From positions 55,500 to 119,499 of IMG/VR virus record IMGVR_UViG_3300024346_000016: a stretch of DNA of 64,000 nucleotides. One strand, written 5' to 3'. The notes beneath the pieces are model-generated. The model was not told the origin of the DNA. It searched no databases and worked only from the letters and a program-made list of their open reading frames with translations. This stretch comes from a virus. The stretch's first letter is position 1, and every line of letters starts with the position of its first letter. A program made the translations under genes and the position numbers. Positions 63,263 through 64,000 of this stretch are shown one piece after another.

Positions 63263-63338
63263 ATTAAGATTTCTACAAATCCTCAGTTTATTCAATTAAT
63301 CCTTTTCTCTACTGAGAAAATATCTAATACCATGGAAA

Positions 63339-63563
63339 GTGACAGTATTCACCAAATTAAAAAACAATCAGAAGAGCCTGATAGGGACATGGATCCTGAT
63401 CCTAGCTACATTCTTCAACCCTCTTGGATTCGATGCCCTCTTTGCTCTGGTAATGAAATGGACCGGTTCATACTGGATTACGGACGCTATTTTCTATTGC
63501 CTATCGGCATTCTTTTTTGGACTTTATTTTTTATTCTTTAGGGAAAAACCAAAGAAATCTTAG
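63339..63563 (+). CDS. Small two-pass membrane protein
   Basis: A 74-residue protein starting with GTG. Two hydrophobic segments are visible, LIGTWILILATFF (about 14-32) and AIFYCLSAFFFGLYFLFF (about 50-68), with a basic C-terminus (REKPKKS). A second frame over the same bases (63332) has no such pattern and is rejected. The function is unknown. Confidence 0.55.
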   Translation: MTVFTKLKNNQKSLIGTWILILATFFNPLGFDALFALVMKWTGSYWITDAIFYCLSAFFFGLYFLFFREKPKKS

Positions 63564-63569
63564 TATATT
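63564..63569 (+). promoter_or_regulatory. TATATT -10 element
   Basis: Reads TATATT within TTAGTATATTA, 20 bases before the ATG at 63590, the same motif as at 62080. Confidence 0.45.
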
Positions 63570-63589
63570 ATCTCTATAAACTTATTAAT

Positions 63590-63805
63590 ATGAACGTAGA
63601 ATTAACCTCAGTAACATCATCAACAGTTGATGCATTTGGATATGACCAGTCCCTAAACGAACTTTATGTTCAATTTAAAAGTGGCACAACCTATACCTAT
63701 GTTGGAGTTTCCGAATCAGTCTATGCTGAGTTGTGTGAAGCTGAATCATTTGGTAAATTCCTAAACGCCAATATCAAAGGCACATACGATTACATTAAAT
63801 CATAA
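63590..63805 (+). CDS. KTSC domain protein
   Basis: A 71-residue, single-domain protein. FGYDQSLNELYVQFKSG, then YTYVGV, then FGKFLNANIKGTYDY follow the KTSC domain pattern. The domain is common in bacteria and phages and its function is not well defined; it is often next to nucleic-acid enzymes. It has its own -10 element. Confidence 0.85.
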   Translation: MNVELTSVTSSTVDAFGYDQSLNELYVQFKSGTTYTYVGVSESVYAELCEAESFGKFLNANIKGTYDYIKS

Positions 63806-63808
63806 ACC

Positions 63809-64000
63809 ATGGGATTCAACAAGTATTTTATTCCAGACCCTACTGATTTTATTGAACGACTTGAAACAGGCACAGGCCCTAGAGAGTTTGTTGCAATTAA
63901 AAAAATTGATGCAGTAATGGGCGATAGTCTATCTGTAGATATGCTCGATAAAATGTATGAAATGGTTAGAGCCGGTCGCACAAACGAGGAAGTTTTAACA
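63809..64000 (+). CDS. Hypothetical protein, 3'-truncated
   Basis: The frame opens with ATG at 63809, 3 bases after the KTSC gene, and stays open for 64 codons to the window end. It starts MGFNKYFIPDPTDFIERLE and is charged and helical. It was not recognised, and its length is unknown because the window ends. Confidence 0.5.
   Translation, partial: MGFNKYFIPDPTDFIERLETGTGPREFVAIKKIDAVMGDSLSVDMLDKMYEMVRAGRTNEEVLT

Noticed and set aside
63281-63318. Possible terminator hairpin CTCAGT/ACTGAG
   Set aside because: The stem is only 6 bp with a loop of about 26 bases and no T run.
63332-63541. ATG frame of 69 codons
   Set aside because: The overlapping GTG frame at 63339 encodes a consistent two-pass membrane protein, while this frame gives mixed charged and hydrophobic sequence with no pattern.

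Overview
The window is AT-rich, almost fully coding DNA from a large tailed bacteriophage of T4-like (myovirus) type. The diagnostic genes are a large terminase, a baseplate-wedge (gp6/baseplate J-like) protein, a PhoH-like ATPase, a small sigma factor that could play the gp55 role, two giant tail fibers ending in S74 intramolecular-chaperone domains, and a phage-type repair/replication set. The host is probably a member of the Bacteroidota. This is an inference from the Bacteroidota-style ribosomal protein bS21, a DUF3127-type protein, and the near absence of Shine-Dalgarno sequences before start codons. No integrase, CRISPR array or insertion sequence was seen.

Layout. Positions 1-31.5 kb are mainly virion surface genes: a truncated structural gene, fiber and adhesin genes, two giant S74 fibers (11720-23106), a Cys-rich Fn3/Hint protein, and a tandem array of six paralogous LamG-like (concanavalin-fold) genes between 24.7 and 31.5 kb. 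Positions 31.5-34.7 kb hold small structural genes and a minus-strand pair, one of which is a nucleotidyltransferase. A minus-strand tmRNA lies at 34693-35155. Positions 35.2-41.5 kb carry baseplate wedge, putative small terminase, large terminase, PhoH and sigma factor. Positions 41.5-51 kb carry membrane proteins, putative baseplate-hub genes and a second Hint-domain virion protein. Positions 51-53 kb hold two genes with their own promoters, an FkbM-like methyltransferase and a glycosyltransferase-like protein. Positions 53.1-58.4 kb hold a cluster whose products start with T4-like capsid-targeting sequences, plus bS21 and a NUDIX hydrolase. Positions 58.4-64 kb carry DNA ligase, guanylate kinase-like, DUF3127, a DnaQ-like exonuclease, a UVDE endonuclease and small proteins.

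Regulation. A T4-late-like box (consensus AATAAATA/GATAAATA/TATAAATA) recurs immediately upstream of about 19 genes at set distances. The nearby sigma-factor gene is the obvious candidate to read it. A second class (GTATAAT or TATATT) precedes the methyltransferase, glycosyltransferase, ligase, exonuclease, UVDE and KTSC genes. In both classes several boxes lie so close to the ATG that the mRNA would be leaderless. Six intrinsic terminators are clear.

The most interesting signal is a set of five proteins (33107-33910 minus; 53114, 55647, 57067 and 57942 plus). Each begins with a short hydrophobic/basic segment ending in [L/I]-x-E within its first 11-16 residues, like the T4 internal-protein capsid-targeting sequences cut by the prohead protease. 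The 842-residue member carries a second copy at residues 610-625. This suggests a set of co-packaged, possibly injected effector proteins, including a NUDIX hydrolase and a nucleotidyltransferase.
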